64,000 nt of DNA from Thermoanaerobaculia bacterium (lineage in GTDB: Bacteria; Acidobacteriota; Thermoanaerobaculia; UBA5066), in the NCBI GenBank assembly GCA_022071945.1, contig JAJVIN010000023.1, positions 99,961-163,960 of the forward strand, given 5' to 3'. The notes beneath the pieces were generated by a model. That model saw only the letters and a list, made by a program, of their open reading frames with translations, had not been told where the DNA came from and did not search any database. This document shows, in pieces, positions 17,609 to 24,762 of this stretch. Every line of letters begins with the position of its first letter. Position 1 is the stretch's first letter. The translations under genes and the position numbers were made by a program.

Positions 17609-18421
17609 ATGGGCAGAGTCATCCTCGTCGGCAGCCAGAAAGGGGGCGTCGGAAAGACCACGACGGCCCTCAACCTCGGCTACAGCCTCAGCCGCCTCGG
17701 CAGCCACGTGATCGTCGTCGATGCCGATCCGCAAGGGAGCCTCGGGATCGCGAGCAACCTCTCCAGAAAGACCACGACCGGATTCGCGCAGGTCCTCTCG
17801 GGCGAGTGCCTTCTGGGGGAAGCCCTGACGAGAAGCCGGGACGAGTCGCTGGCGATGCTGGGCTCGGGAGTGAACGAGGCCGACCACGCGATGGTCATCG
17901 AGGACGCCGCCAGGGATGGGCGCCTCGGGGCCGAGATGAGAAGACTCGCGGAGGCGAGCCACTACGTCCTCGTCGATGCACCGGCGGGAGTGGGCAGCCT
18001 CGTCCGCGCGCTCCTCGAGGCCGCGGATGGCGTCTTGATCCCGGTTCGCTGCCAGAATCTCTACCTGAAGAGCCTGCCCGCCTTTTTGAGGCTGGTGCAG
18101 AAAGTCAAGGAATCGAGGAATCCCTCGCTCGAGATCGACGGCGCCGTCGTCACGCTCCGGGACGAGCGCAGCGCATCCGAAACGGCCCTCTATTCCGAGT
18201 TCGTCGGCGGGGCTCCGGAGGCTCTCTTCTTCAAGACCGTCATCCGGCACGACGAGATCTTCGAGAAGGCGTCTCAAAAGGCGGTGCCCGTCGCCATGCT
18301 GCCCGGGGCCGCCGCAGCGGCTCGGGCCTACCTGGATCTCGCGCTCGAGTACCGCGAACGCGAGGCGGAGCGCGGCTGGGGCGCGAGCGAGGAGGAGGAC
18401 GATGTACAGGGCCTCTTCTGA
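17609..18421 (+). CDS. ParA/MinD-like P-loop ATPase, cluster A
   Basis: This 270-residue ATPase has the deviant Walker A motif KGGVGKTTT (residues 11-19) with the signature Lys11. It also has a Walker A'-like VVDADPQGS and a Walker B-like YVLVDAPAG. Such ATPases position DNA or protein complexes through ATP-dependent dimerisation. No ParB gene or parS-like repeat is nearby, so an orphan ParA that positions a signalling complex is more likely than a chromosome-segregation pair. I chose the ATG at 17609 because the family sequence begins there; the open frame upstream overlaps the regulator gene. Its 3' end overlaps the next gene by 20 bases. Cluster B lacks an equivalent. Confidence 0.9.
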   Translation: MGRVILVGSQKGGVGKTTTALNLGYSLSRLGSHVIVVDADPQGSLGIASNLSRKTTTGFAQVLSGECLLGEALTRSRDESLAMLGSGVNEADHAMVIEDAARDGRLGAEMRRLAEASHYVLVDAPAGVGSLVRALLEAADGVLIPVRCQNLYLKSLPAFLRLVQKVKESRNPSLEIDGAVVTLRDERSASETALYSEFVGGAPEALFFKTVIRHDEIFEKASQKAVPVAMLPGAAAAARAYLDLALEYREREAERGWGASEEEDDVQGLF

Positions 18422-19007
18422 GATTCAGGAGGCCTTTCGGCTCCTGCAGGGGCTCGTGCCGGCTTCGTCCGTTCCCCCAAGGGAACCGGCGCCTGCCGCG
18501 CCGAAGACCACCCCGGTCCCCCGGCCGGCTGCCCCGCCCTCCCCCGCCTTCAGCAAGATCCTGGGTCCCGCCCCCGCCGCCCCCGCGGTGGAGAGGCGGG
18601 CACCATCTCGAGCCGCCTCCGTCAGCATCACGGGAGCCACGAGAGCCGACCGTCTGGCCTTCGTCCTGGATGCCCTCTGCCTTCGGGCCGGGCTCGCGGG
18701 GGCCGTCATCGCGGACGAGAGCGGCTTCCCTCTCGCCGAGCACGGCCACTCGCTCGCCAGCGAGAATCTCGCCGTCTTCACCTCCGTCCTCGGAGAGGCC
18801 CTCGAGAAGGCGGGCCGCCTTCTGGGACACCACGCGGCCGACTACATCTCGATGGACGTGGACTATGAACGGCAGCTCGCCCTCAAGCGCTTCGTCCTGG
18901 CGGAGAAACCCTACTTTCTCGTGGTCGTCGGACCTCAGGGCAGCGATCAGCGCTCCGAGCTCGAGGTCTCGATCGGTCAGGTCGTTTCCGTGCTTTCCGT
19001 CAGCTGA
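18402..19007 (+). CDS. roadblock-like protein with Pro/Ala-rich N-terminal linker, cluster A
   Basis: This 201-residue protein has three parts. A short N-terminal helix (MYRASSEIQEAFRLLQGL) comes first. A flexible Pro/Ala-rich linker of about 55 residues follows (roughly 22-75). A C-terminal domain (about 80-201) resembles a roadblock/LC7 fold, with the pattern AGAVIADESGFPLAEHGHS and a late beta strand PYFLVVVGPQG. The gene overlaps the end of parA, indicating coupled translation. A linker-tethered roadblock domain next to ParA could connect ParA to the first roadblock/ODP pair. The roadblock assignment is by pattern only and less sure than for the 13925 and 53078 genes. Confidence 0.65.
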   Translation: MYRASSEIQEAFRLLQGLVPASSVPPREPAPAAPKTTPVPRPAAPPSPAFSKILGPAPAAPAVERRAPSRAASVSITGATRADRLAFVLDALCLRAGLAGAVIADESGFPLAEHGHSLASENLAVFTSVLGEALEKAGRLLGHHAADYISMDVDYERQLALKRFVLAEKPYFLVVVGPQGSDQRSELEVSIGQVVSVLSVS

Positions 19008-19015
19008 GGGAGACC

Positions 19016-20134
19016 ATGATCCTTCTCGTTGACGACGAACCCGTGTTCCTGGACATCGCGAAGATGGCTCTTCTGGCCGACGGACATGAAGTCGCGACCG
19101 CGGGCTCGGCCTTTCAGGCCCTGGAGATCGCGGAAGAGAAGGAACCCGACCTGATCCTCTCGGATGTCCGGATGCCGGGAATGGGTGGGTTCGAATTCCG
19201 GCAGGCGTACGAGAGGCGGCACCCGGCCCGGGCGACCCCCTTCATCTTCATGACGTCTCTCGGGGAGCCTCACGAGATTGCCGAGGGCTTGGACGACGGC
19301 GCCGACGACTACGTCGTCAAGCCCGTCCCGCCCGCCGTTCTCAGGGCGCGCGTGAGGGCGCTTCTGAGGAGGCGCCGCCGCTGGTCCGCCCCGTCCTTCC
19401 AGGGCGACCTGGCGCTCTTCCCGTTCATCAAGGTCCTGCGTTTCTGCGAGGTGAGCGGCTTCTCGGGAACCGTGGTGTTCGAGGCCCCGGACCTGGCTCT
19501 CTCCCTGCCCTTTCGAGCCGGGTCGCCCCTGCCCGGAGACTCGGTCGCCGACACGGTTCTCGAGCGGCTCTATGACGCCACGGCAGGGACGTTCACTCTT
19601 CGCGCCCAGCCGATCACCTTCGAGGAACTCTCGAGTGTCGAGGCACGTTCCGCACGGAGTGCAGAGAAGCGCCCGCGCGAGACCGAGCTCGAGAGGCCGA
19701 TGGGCCGCCTTTCCGCCGTCTCCCTGGGGAGCCGGGCCATCCAGGTCCAGACCGAGTTCGTCACGAGCCCGAAGGAGCAGATCCTGACGGTCGCCCTCCT
19801 GGACGGCAGGGCTCTTTTGAAGCGAACCTCGGATCCTGAACCCCCGGCGACGCGAGCTCAGATGGAGGCGCGGATCCGGCTCCTGCACGCCGAGGTCGAG
19901 GAAGAGGTTCGCGAACGGCTCGCGTCGCTCCAGCCCCGTTCCCCCGATCCGGCCGCTCCCCTGTCCGCAAAGGAACGATTCGACGCCCTGTTCGAGGCCG
20001 GCTTCGAGAGCTACCGGGCGGGACGCCACGCGGAAGCCCTGAAAGCCTGGGAGGAAGCCCACGCTCTCTTCCCGTCGGACCGGACGGTCCAGGTGAACAT
20101 CGAGATCCTGAAGAGGAAGCTCGGCCAGGCCTGA
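19016..20134 (+). CDS. receiver-PATAN-TPR response regulator, cluster A
   Basis: This 372-residue protein has a receiver (1-120) with LVDDEP, D50 in LILSDVRMP and the Lys in YVVKPVP. A PATAN/DUF4388-like region follows (about 130-200), then a charged helical segment. The end (about 320-370) resembles one tetratricopeptide-type helix pair (FEAGFESYRAGRHAEALKAW, then HALFPSDRTVQVNIE). The cluster B regulator at 54325 has the same order and a very similar TPR-like end, so this gene rather than the one at 16672 is its counterpart. It is the last gene of cluster A and is followed by a hairpin-rich spacer. Confidence 0.85.
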   Translation: MILLVDDEPVFLDIAKMALLADGHEVATAGSAFQALEIAEEKEPDLILSDVRMPGMGGFEFRQAYERRHPARATPFIFMTSLGEPHEIAEGLDDGADDYVVKPVPPAVLRARVRALLRRRRRWSAPSFQGDLALFPFIKVLRFCEVSGFSGTVVFEAPDLALSLPFRAGSPLPGDSVADTVLERLYDATAGTFTLRAQPITFEELSSVEARSARSAEKRPRETELERPMGRLSAVSLGSRAIQVQTEFVTSPKEQILTVALLDGRALLKRTSDPEPPATRAQMEARIRLLHAEVEEEVRERLASLQPRSPDPAAPLSAKERFDALFEAGFESYRAGRHAEALKAWEEAHALFPSDRTVQVNIEILKRKLGQA

Positions 20135-20195
20135 AGCCGCGCCCGCGCCCGTACCACCCTGGAACCTAGCACTCCGAACGAGCGAGCCAAACGCG

Positions 20196-20215
20196 CCCGG
20201 AGATGATTCTCCGGG
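20196..20215. repeat. CCCGGAG-N6-CTCCGGG hairpin, copy 1
   Basis: A 7-bp perfect stem encloses the loop ATGATT, about 60 bases after the stop of cluster A. The copy at 20429 matches it in stem, loop and flanking GC bases. A third copy with loop GATCAG is at 48570. All three lie between genes. Confidence 0.6.
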
Positions 20216-20428
20216 CTCTGGAGTTTCTACATCTGGGTGCCGGCAGGTCCGTGCCTCCAATCACGAACGGGAGGCAGGCGCATGAGCGCCGGAGGGGTCC
20301 ACGGGGACACCTCGGATGCTGCCGGCCGGCCAACAAGAACCGGCGCTGACCCCTCCCGGGCCTGCGGGCCCGGCCTCCCCTTCGTAAGGGGAGGCGGGAG
20401 GCGGCCAGAAACGGATGCGCCCGGCTCG

Positions 20429-20448
20429 CCCGGAGATGATTCTCCGGG
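20429..20448. repeat. CCCGGAG-N6-CTCCGGG hairpin, copy 2
   Basis: The stem and loop (ATGATT) are identical to the copy at 20196, 233 bases away in the same spacer and the same orientation. Confidence 0.6.
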
Positions 20449-20581
20449 CTACGAAGCGGCGACCCTTCGGGCCTTGACCGGAAAGCCCCCTTCAGGGGAC
20501 GCAGTTCCGTGGCCCGGCGAAGTATCGCTGGGCTTGCTGTCCGGCACCCAGGATCAGATCCGATTTCAGGGAATCGCTCTC

Positions 20582-20929
20582 CTAGCGTCCCCTGACCTGC
20601 ACGGCGACAGCCGAGATCTGGTCGATCCGCACGAGAGCATCGAAGAACTCACGTCCCGCCAGGTCCGAGACGTGCACGAGGTCCTTGCCGACCTTCTGGA
20701 CCTTCCCGGTGATCTCCTCTCCATTGCCGGCCAGCCGGATCTTCACGACACGGCCCTCGAGCTTCTTGAGCGTTGTGGCCACCGAGTCCTGCTCCTCGAA
20801 CCGCAGGGACTTGTCCGGCGACGCGGGTGCCGCGCCGGTCTGGGCTCCGGCAACTCCAAAGGATCCGAGCGTCGCGACCGCCACGGCGACATACCCCATG
20901 AGGAACCGGCCGGGCTTTCTCGAAGTCAT
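20582..20929 (-). CDS. small secreted protein, Sm-like beta fold possible
   Basis: This 115-residue protein has a Sec signal peptide (about 1-29, ending ...FGVAGAQ). The mature part of about 85 residues contains a compact beta-rich segment (GRVVKIRLAGNGEEITGKVQ). Alternation of V/I strands with short polar turns suggests a small barrel such as an Sm/LSm-type or OB-like fold, but I cannot assign a family. A GAGGAGG ribosome site precedes the ATG. It stands alone, divergent from the DUF3800 gene. Its role is unknown; the location is probably periplasm or envelope. Confidence 0.65.
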   Translation of the reverse strand: MTSRKPGRFLMGYVAVAVATLGSFGVAGAQTGAAPASPDKSLRFEEQDSVATTLKKLEGRVVKIRLAGNGEEITGKVQKVGKDLVHVSDLAGREFFDALVRIDQISAVAVQVRGR

Positions 20930-21005
20930 GCTTACCTCCTCAACCTCCGCGTGCCGAAAGCCGCGGCTGGCGGGAGTCTAGCCTTCCCCAGGAAAGGCCC
21001 CGGTG

Positions 21006-21797
21006 ATGGATCTCATCGAGCATGCGTTTCCCCCCTTCCGGGGCAAGAACCGGAGGAAGATCAGCCCGGTGAGAGATCACCTCTGGGCCTTCTTCGACGA
21101 GACGGGTCATGCGCGAAGCAGCGCCTTCGTGGGGGTCGCCGGCTTTGTCTCCACGGGCGGCGCCTTCTCTGCCTTCGATCTGACATGGCGCGAGGTCCTC
21201 GCATGCGCGGGGGTCCCTTCCTTTCACGCCCGGGAGTTCGCCCACTCCATCGGCCCCTTCTCGGACTGGAATCGCGACGAGCCCAGGAGACGGCGCTTCC
21301 TCAAAGGACTTCTTGGCGCCATCACCCGGGCCCGGCTCCTTCCCATCGCCGCATGCATCGACACCTCGAGGGCGAAGACTCCTCCCGTCCCTCCCCACCA
21401 ACACCTGGGCGGGCCCTACTTCGCTTGCCTCCTCGCCGCCTCGCGGCGGGCGATCGACCACGCCCGGAATCTCGAAACCCCTCGCGTGGTCGACTTCGTC
21501 GTCGCCAGGACGAGCGAATACAGGGGCGAGGCCTTTCAGGTGAGAGACCGCCTCCTCGAGGACCCTCTGCGCCGCTCCCTCACGGGCAGCCTCGAGATCG
21601 CCGAAGCTCGGGATGTTCCCGCTCTTCAGGCGGCCGACCTCCTGGCCTACGAGATGGCAAAGGAGGTGGCTCGTCTGGCGGCCCGAGACCCCGCGAGGCC
21701 ACGCTGGCCCTTCCAGACCTTGCTCGAGGCGGCGAACGGCGTTCCCTTCCTGGAGGTTCTGCGACCGGATCCGCAAGTCCCACCGGAACTTCCGTGA
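21006..21797 (+). CDS. DUF3800-domain protein
   Basis: This protein of about 263 residues has the DUF3800 hallmarks: an early FFDETGH (the F-x-D-E-[ST]-G motif), a central Asp-rich strand (RVVDFVVAR) and the late LQAADLLAYEMAK block. The family is predicted to have an RNase H-like fold and often occurs in accessory regions and near defence or mobile loci, but its biochemical role is not established. A GTG at 21003 directly precedes the chosen ATG. It is a single gene between a hairpin-rich spacer and secreted-protein genes; no partner gene is evident. Confidence 0.8.
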   Translation: MDLIEHAFPPFRGKNRRKISPVRDHLWAFFDETGHARSSAFVGVAGFVSTGGAFSAFDLTWREVLACAGVPSFHAREFAHSIGPFSDWNRDEPRRRRFLKGLLGAITRARLLPIAACIDTSRAKTPPVPPHQHLGGPYFACLLAASRRAIDHARNLETPRVVDFVVARTSEYRGEAFQVRDRLLEDPLRRSLTGSLEIAEARDVPALQAADLLAYEMAKEVARLAARDPARPRWPFQTLLEAANGVPFLEVLRPDPQVPPELP

Positions 21798-21901
21798 GCC
21801 GGCTCACACATCTCCCCTCCTCTCGCGACCCTCGGCCTCTCCGCGCCGCCCTCAGCCGCTAGAATCCTCGAGCTCAAAACAGATCAGGAGGATCACCCTT
21901 C

Positions 21902-23161
21902 ATGAGGAGACTCGCGCTTCTTACAGCCGCGCTTTGCGGCCTTCACCTCGGGCTGGCCCCGGCGCCCGCCCTTGCCGTCACCCCGGCCCTGGTGGACTGT
22001 CCCTACCTCGGGACCGTGGGAGACAACTGGGGCGTCTACGGCTTCTACGTCCCCAGCTACCCTGGCATCAATCTGCAGGACGTGACGCTCTATTTGCAGT
22101 TCCCCGAGGCCGGAACGTACCAGGTGTCTCTCATCGCCCGGCGGGACGCTTTCAACGGCCCCATGGTCGGAACCTCGCCCGCGACCGTCGAAGTCACATC
22201 CGACCGCTTCTTGCCGATCACGTTCCGATTCGACTCGGCCGCCGTGCCGGCCGGATCGACGCTCGTCTTCGAAACCCGCAGGGACTCGGGACCCTCCGGA
22301 ACCATCTTCTTCGCCGTCCTGGTTCCGGACGGCTGTCCGGTCTACCAGACAGAGAACTTCAATCCTCCGCTCGGGGGGTATCGCCGTGCCGGCATCGCGG
22401 TCAGGATCACGGGCGATCCCGATCCCGCCGGACGGCTGACGGTCATCACCGTGCCCGCCGTCGTGTCGAACCGGGGCCTCAACGAGACCTTCTTCCACTC
22501 GGACGTTGCTCTCTTCAACCGGATCTCTGATTCGATCACCGTGAAGGCGCGCTACCGCTGCCAGGCGGGCCAGAACTGTGGGACGGGCGAAGCGACCTTC
22601 GACATGCCGGCGTTCTCTTCAAAGACGATCCCGGACGTCGTTTCCACCCTTTTCGGCGCGTCGCAGTCGTCCGGAGCGCTGGAGTTCTCCTACCGGTCCC
22701 CCTGGCGGAGGGGCGACGAGCTCGCGGTCTTCTCGCGGGTCTACACGCCCGAGCTGCCCAAGCCCACGAACGGCGCCGCCGTCCCGGGCTTGCCCTCGGG
22801 TCAGGCGATGGGAAAGGGCATCTTTCTCGGGCTCGCCAACAACGGCGGCGACCTTTCTGCGGGGTTCCGTTCCAATGCGGGCATTTACAACCCCTGGGGA
22901 TTCGAAATCTCCGCCACGTTCGACGTCTACCGGACCGAAGGCCGGCTCGACAGCGCCAACCGGCTCGGCAGCTTCTCCGCCACGTGGGGACCCTACGAAT
23001 CGAGGCAGATCAACGACATCTTCAAGGCAGCGGGCGCGGAATCGACGGTGACCCTGGACGGAATGCTGAGGATGACGGCAACGGCACCGGTCTTCGGGTA
23101 CGTCACTGTCATCGACAACGGCACCGGCGACTCCGTCTTCCAGACTCCAAAGCCGTTCTGA
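21902..23161 (+). CDS. secreted protein of unknown function, beta-rich
   Basis: This 419-residue protein has a clear Sec signal peptide (about 1-25, ending ALA) and a beta-rich mature part. No catalytic motif is visible. The C-terminal half (from about residue 180) has the character of uncharacterised secreted Acidobacteria-type proteins that follow immunoglobulin-like or choice-of-anchor patterns, but I do not recognise a family. A strong AGGAGG at 21886-21891 lies 10 bases before the ATG and TAGAAT lies about 40 bases ahead, fitting a normal leadered mRNA. The next gene on the strand also encodes a secreted protein, but the 140-bp gap contains its own promoter-like pair. Confidence 0.7.
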   Translation: MRRLALLTAALCGLHLGLAPAPALAVTPALVDCPYLGTVGDNWGVYGFYVPSYPGINLQDVTLYLQFPEAGTYQVSLIARRDAFNGPMVGTSPATVEVTSDRFLPITFRFDSAAVPAGSTLVFETRRDSGPSGTIFFAVLVPDGCPVYQTENFNPPLGGYRRAGIAVRITGDPDPAGRLTVITVPAVVSNRGLNETFFHSDVALFNRISDSITVKARYRCQAGQNCGTGEATFDMPAFSSKTIPDVVSTLFGASQSSGALEFSYRSPWRRGDELAVFSRVYTPELPKPTNGAAVPGLPSGQAMGKGIFLGLANNGGDLSAGFRSNAGIYNPWGFEISATFDVYRTEGRLDSANRLGSFSATWGPYESRQINDIFKAAGAESTVTLDGMLRMTATAPVFGYVTVIDNGTGDSVFQTPKPF

Positions 23162-23230
23162 GCTCCCGTCCTCTCCCGAGCGAGGGTCCGAATTGCCCTG
23201 CCGCTGGCGGAACAGGAGTCAACCGCTCTG

Positions 23231-23259
23231 TTGACGGCTACCCGGGGCCGAACTTAGTG
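23231..23259 (+). promoter_or_regulatory. candidate sigma70-type promoter
   Basis: TTGACG at 23231-23236 is followed after 17 bases by TTAGTG at 23254-23259. The -35 is good and the -10 is weak. It would give a leader of about 35 bases with AGGAGA at 23289-23294 before the ATG at 23302. Confidence 0.35.
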
Positions 23260-23301
23260 TCGCTTCGGTGTGATCCCACTTCTGAACTAGGAGAAAAGCG
23301 G

Positions 23302-24033
23302 ATGAAAACGAGGATCTTCCTTTCGGTTGCGGCGGCCGCCGCCGCGGTCCTTCTGACCCCCGCCGTCCACGCACAGTTCGTCCCGTCAGAAAAGCTCCAG
23401 ATCGTCGAGGGCCGTGCGGGCGTCGACCCCGACACGGGCTTCGTGAGAATCACGGGAGAGCTCTGGAACCGGTCGGACAAGACTCTCGAGCAGCCGGAGA
23501 TCATCGTCGAGCTCTACGACCCTTCGGGCAAGCCGATCGACGTGACGGGCTTTCTGGCCGAGGTCAAGAAGGAGGCGGGAACCGACCTGCGCGACGGCGT
23601 CCTGACGGAGAGGACCTACCTGGCGCCAGGCGAGGCCGCGGTCTTCGAGTACATGCGCGACCCGAAGAAGCTCTCCGGCAAGAAGTACGGCTCGCACAAG
23701 CTCTTCGCGAAGGCGCGCACTGCCGAGGGGACGGCCCCGAAGGCGTCTGTCGAGGGCTTCAAGTTCTCCGGGGACAAGGACGGCTTCTTCGCGGTCAGCG
23801 GGACGATCCGCAACACGGGCTCCGTCCCGTGCCGTTCTCCGAGAGCCGTCCTCGGTTTCTACTCACCCGACGGCAAGGTCGTGCTCGCGAGCTACGAGCA
23901 ACCCGACGAGATGTTCCAGAAGAAGCTGGCACCGGGCCAGACGGTCGGCTTTTCCCGCAAGTCGATCCTGACTCCTTCCGGCAGCACGATCAAGGACGTG
24001 AAGGTCTGGGGGGATTGCGCCCTGCCCGACTGA
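23302..24033 (+). CDS. secreted protein with tandem FxLYD-like immunoglobulin-type domains
   Basis: This 243-residue protein has a Sec signal peptide (about 1-25, Ala-rich, ending VHA). Two similar beta-sandwich segments follow: about 30-125 (FVRITGELWNRSDKTLEQPEI, then VELYDPSGKPI) and about 135-240 (FAVSGTIRNTGSVPC, then VLGFYSPDGKVV). The pattern 'function, sub-strand, G.V.N.s, then strand F/LYD..G' is typical of FxLYD-type envelope domains, which are of unclear function. The ATG is preceded by AGGAGA. It is convergent with the DUF502 gene, only 3 bases away. No enzymatic motif is visible. Confidence 0.65.
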   Translation: MKTRIFLSVAAAAAAVLLTPAVHAQFVPSEKLQIVEGRAGVDPDTGFVRITGELWNRSDKTLEQPEIIVELYDPSGKPIDVTGFLAEVKKEAGTDLRDGVLTERTYLAPGEAAVFEYMRDPKKLSGKKYGSHKLFAKARTAEGTAPKASVEGFKFSGDKDGFFAVSGTIRNTGSVPCRSPRAVLGFYSPDGKVVLASYEQPDEMFQKKLAPGQTVGFSRKSILTPSGSTIKDVKVWGDCALPD

Positions 24034-24036
24034 GAC

Positions 24037-24612
24037 CTACGAGCGCTCCGGGGGGCGGACGGGAACCGTGCGGAGCTCGGCCGCCCCTCCCGACACGATG
24101 AAGGCCATCGCGTCGGCGCCCCTGGCCTCGATGGGAGTGATGAGGCGCCTGGGAACGACGAGCATCTGACCCGCGAAGTTGTAGGACTGCGGGAAATAGA
24201 CGCAGGCGTGATCGGCCAGCCCGGCCTCGGGCAGCGACTCCCGCGTGAGGAACCCGACGGCGCGCAGATCGTTGGCCTCGTCGACGACAACCGTCACCGG
24301 CCTCTCGAATCCCTTTCGCTCTCCGACGAATGCGTCGGTCACGTCGCGAATGGCGGAGTAGAGGATCTTCACGAAGGGAACTTTCCGGAAGATCGCCTCG
24401 ACGAACTCGAACAGGCGCCGGGTGACGAAGTTCGAGGCCAGGGCACCGACAACCACGATGATGGCGATCGTCGCGAGAAAGCCCGCCCCCGGAACCGGCA
24501 AGCCCATCAGGGCGTCCACCCGCCGGAAGACGAAGACGACGATGGCGATCGTGAGGACGGCCGGAATGAAGACGAGAAGACCCCGGAAGAAGTAGCGGAC
24601 GAGAAAGCGCAT
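24037..24612 (-). CDS. DUF502-family membrane protein
   Basis: This 191-residue inner-membrane protein has two N-terminal helices (about 10-30 and 45-65) and a cytosolic or periplasmic C-terminal domain. Family signatures are visible: RYFFRGLLVFIPAVLT, then PFVKILYSAIRDVTDAF, and the GFLTRESLPEAG and ACVYFPQSYNFAG blocks of DUF502. The function is unknown. I chose the ATG at 24612 because the family begins there; the open frame extends about 47 codons upstream with unrelated low-complexity residues. Confidence 0.88.
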   Translation of the reverse strand: MRFLVRYFFRGLLVFIPAVLTIAIVVFVFRRVDALMGLPVPGAGFLATIAIIVVVGALASNFVTRRLFEFVEAIFRKVPFVKILYSAIRDVTDAFVGERKGFERPVTVVVDEANDLRAVGFLTRESLPEAGLADHACVYFPQSYNFAGQMLVVPRRLITPIEARGADAMAFIVSGGAAELRTVPVRPPERS

Positions 24613-24762
24613 CGATCCGAAGTCTACGGGGCGAGGTGATGAAGGCCCTCCGGCGGGCGGCCCTGCCACGGCCAGATCAGGAATCGGGCCGGGTCCGGAC
24701 CGGGTCAAGGCTCTCGCGGCCCCGGAAGGTGGGATGGCCATCGGCGCCGTCACTTCCTACGC

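Larger units (their letters stand above)
20135..20581. repeat. hairpin-rich non-coding spacer
   Basis: These 447 bases hold no convincing gene but at least six strong inverted repeats: 20196-20215 and 20429-20448 (same sequence), 20252-20276 (TGCCTCC/GGAGGCA), 20356-20373 (CCGGGCC/GGCCCGG), 20373-20395 (GCCTCCCC/GGGGAGGC) and 20487-20498 (CCCC/GGGG). An open plus-strand frame crosses the region, but its translation is low-complexity Pro/Gly/Arg and unlike its neighbours. It may be a cluster of REP-like elements, a structured RNA, or the combined termination zone of cluster A and the convergent gene at 20582. Confidence 0.5.

Noticed and set aside
17609..18421. ParA as part of a chromosome or plasmid partition locus
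   Set aside because: No parB gene, parS-like repeats or origin features lie nearby; both flanks are signalling genes overlapping or tightly spaced with it.
20237..21862. Plus-strand open frame crossing the hairpin-rich spacer and the next two genes
   Set aside because: It is Pro/Gly/Arg-rich and runs antisense to the small secreted protein and out of frame with DUF3800, which carries real motifs.
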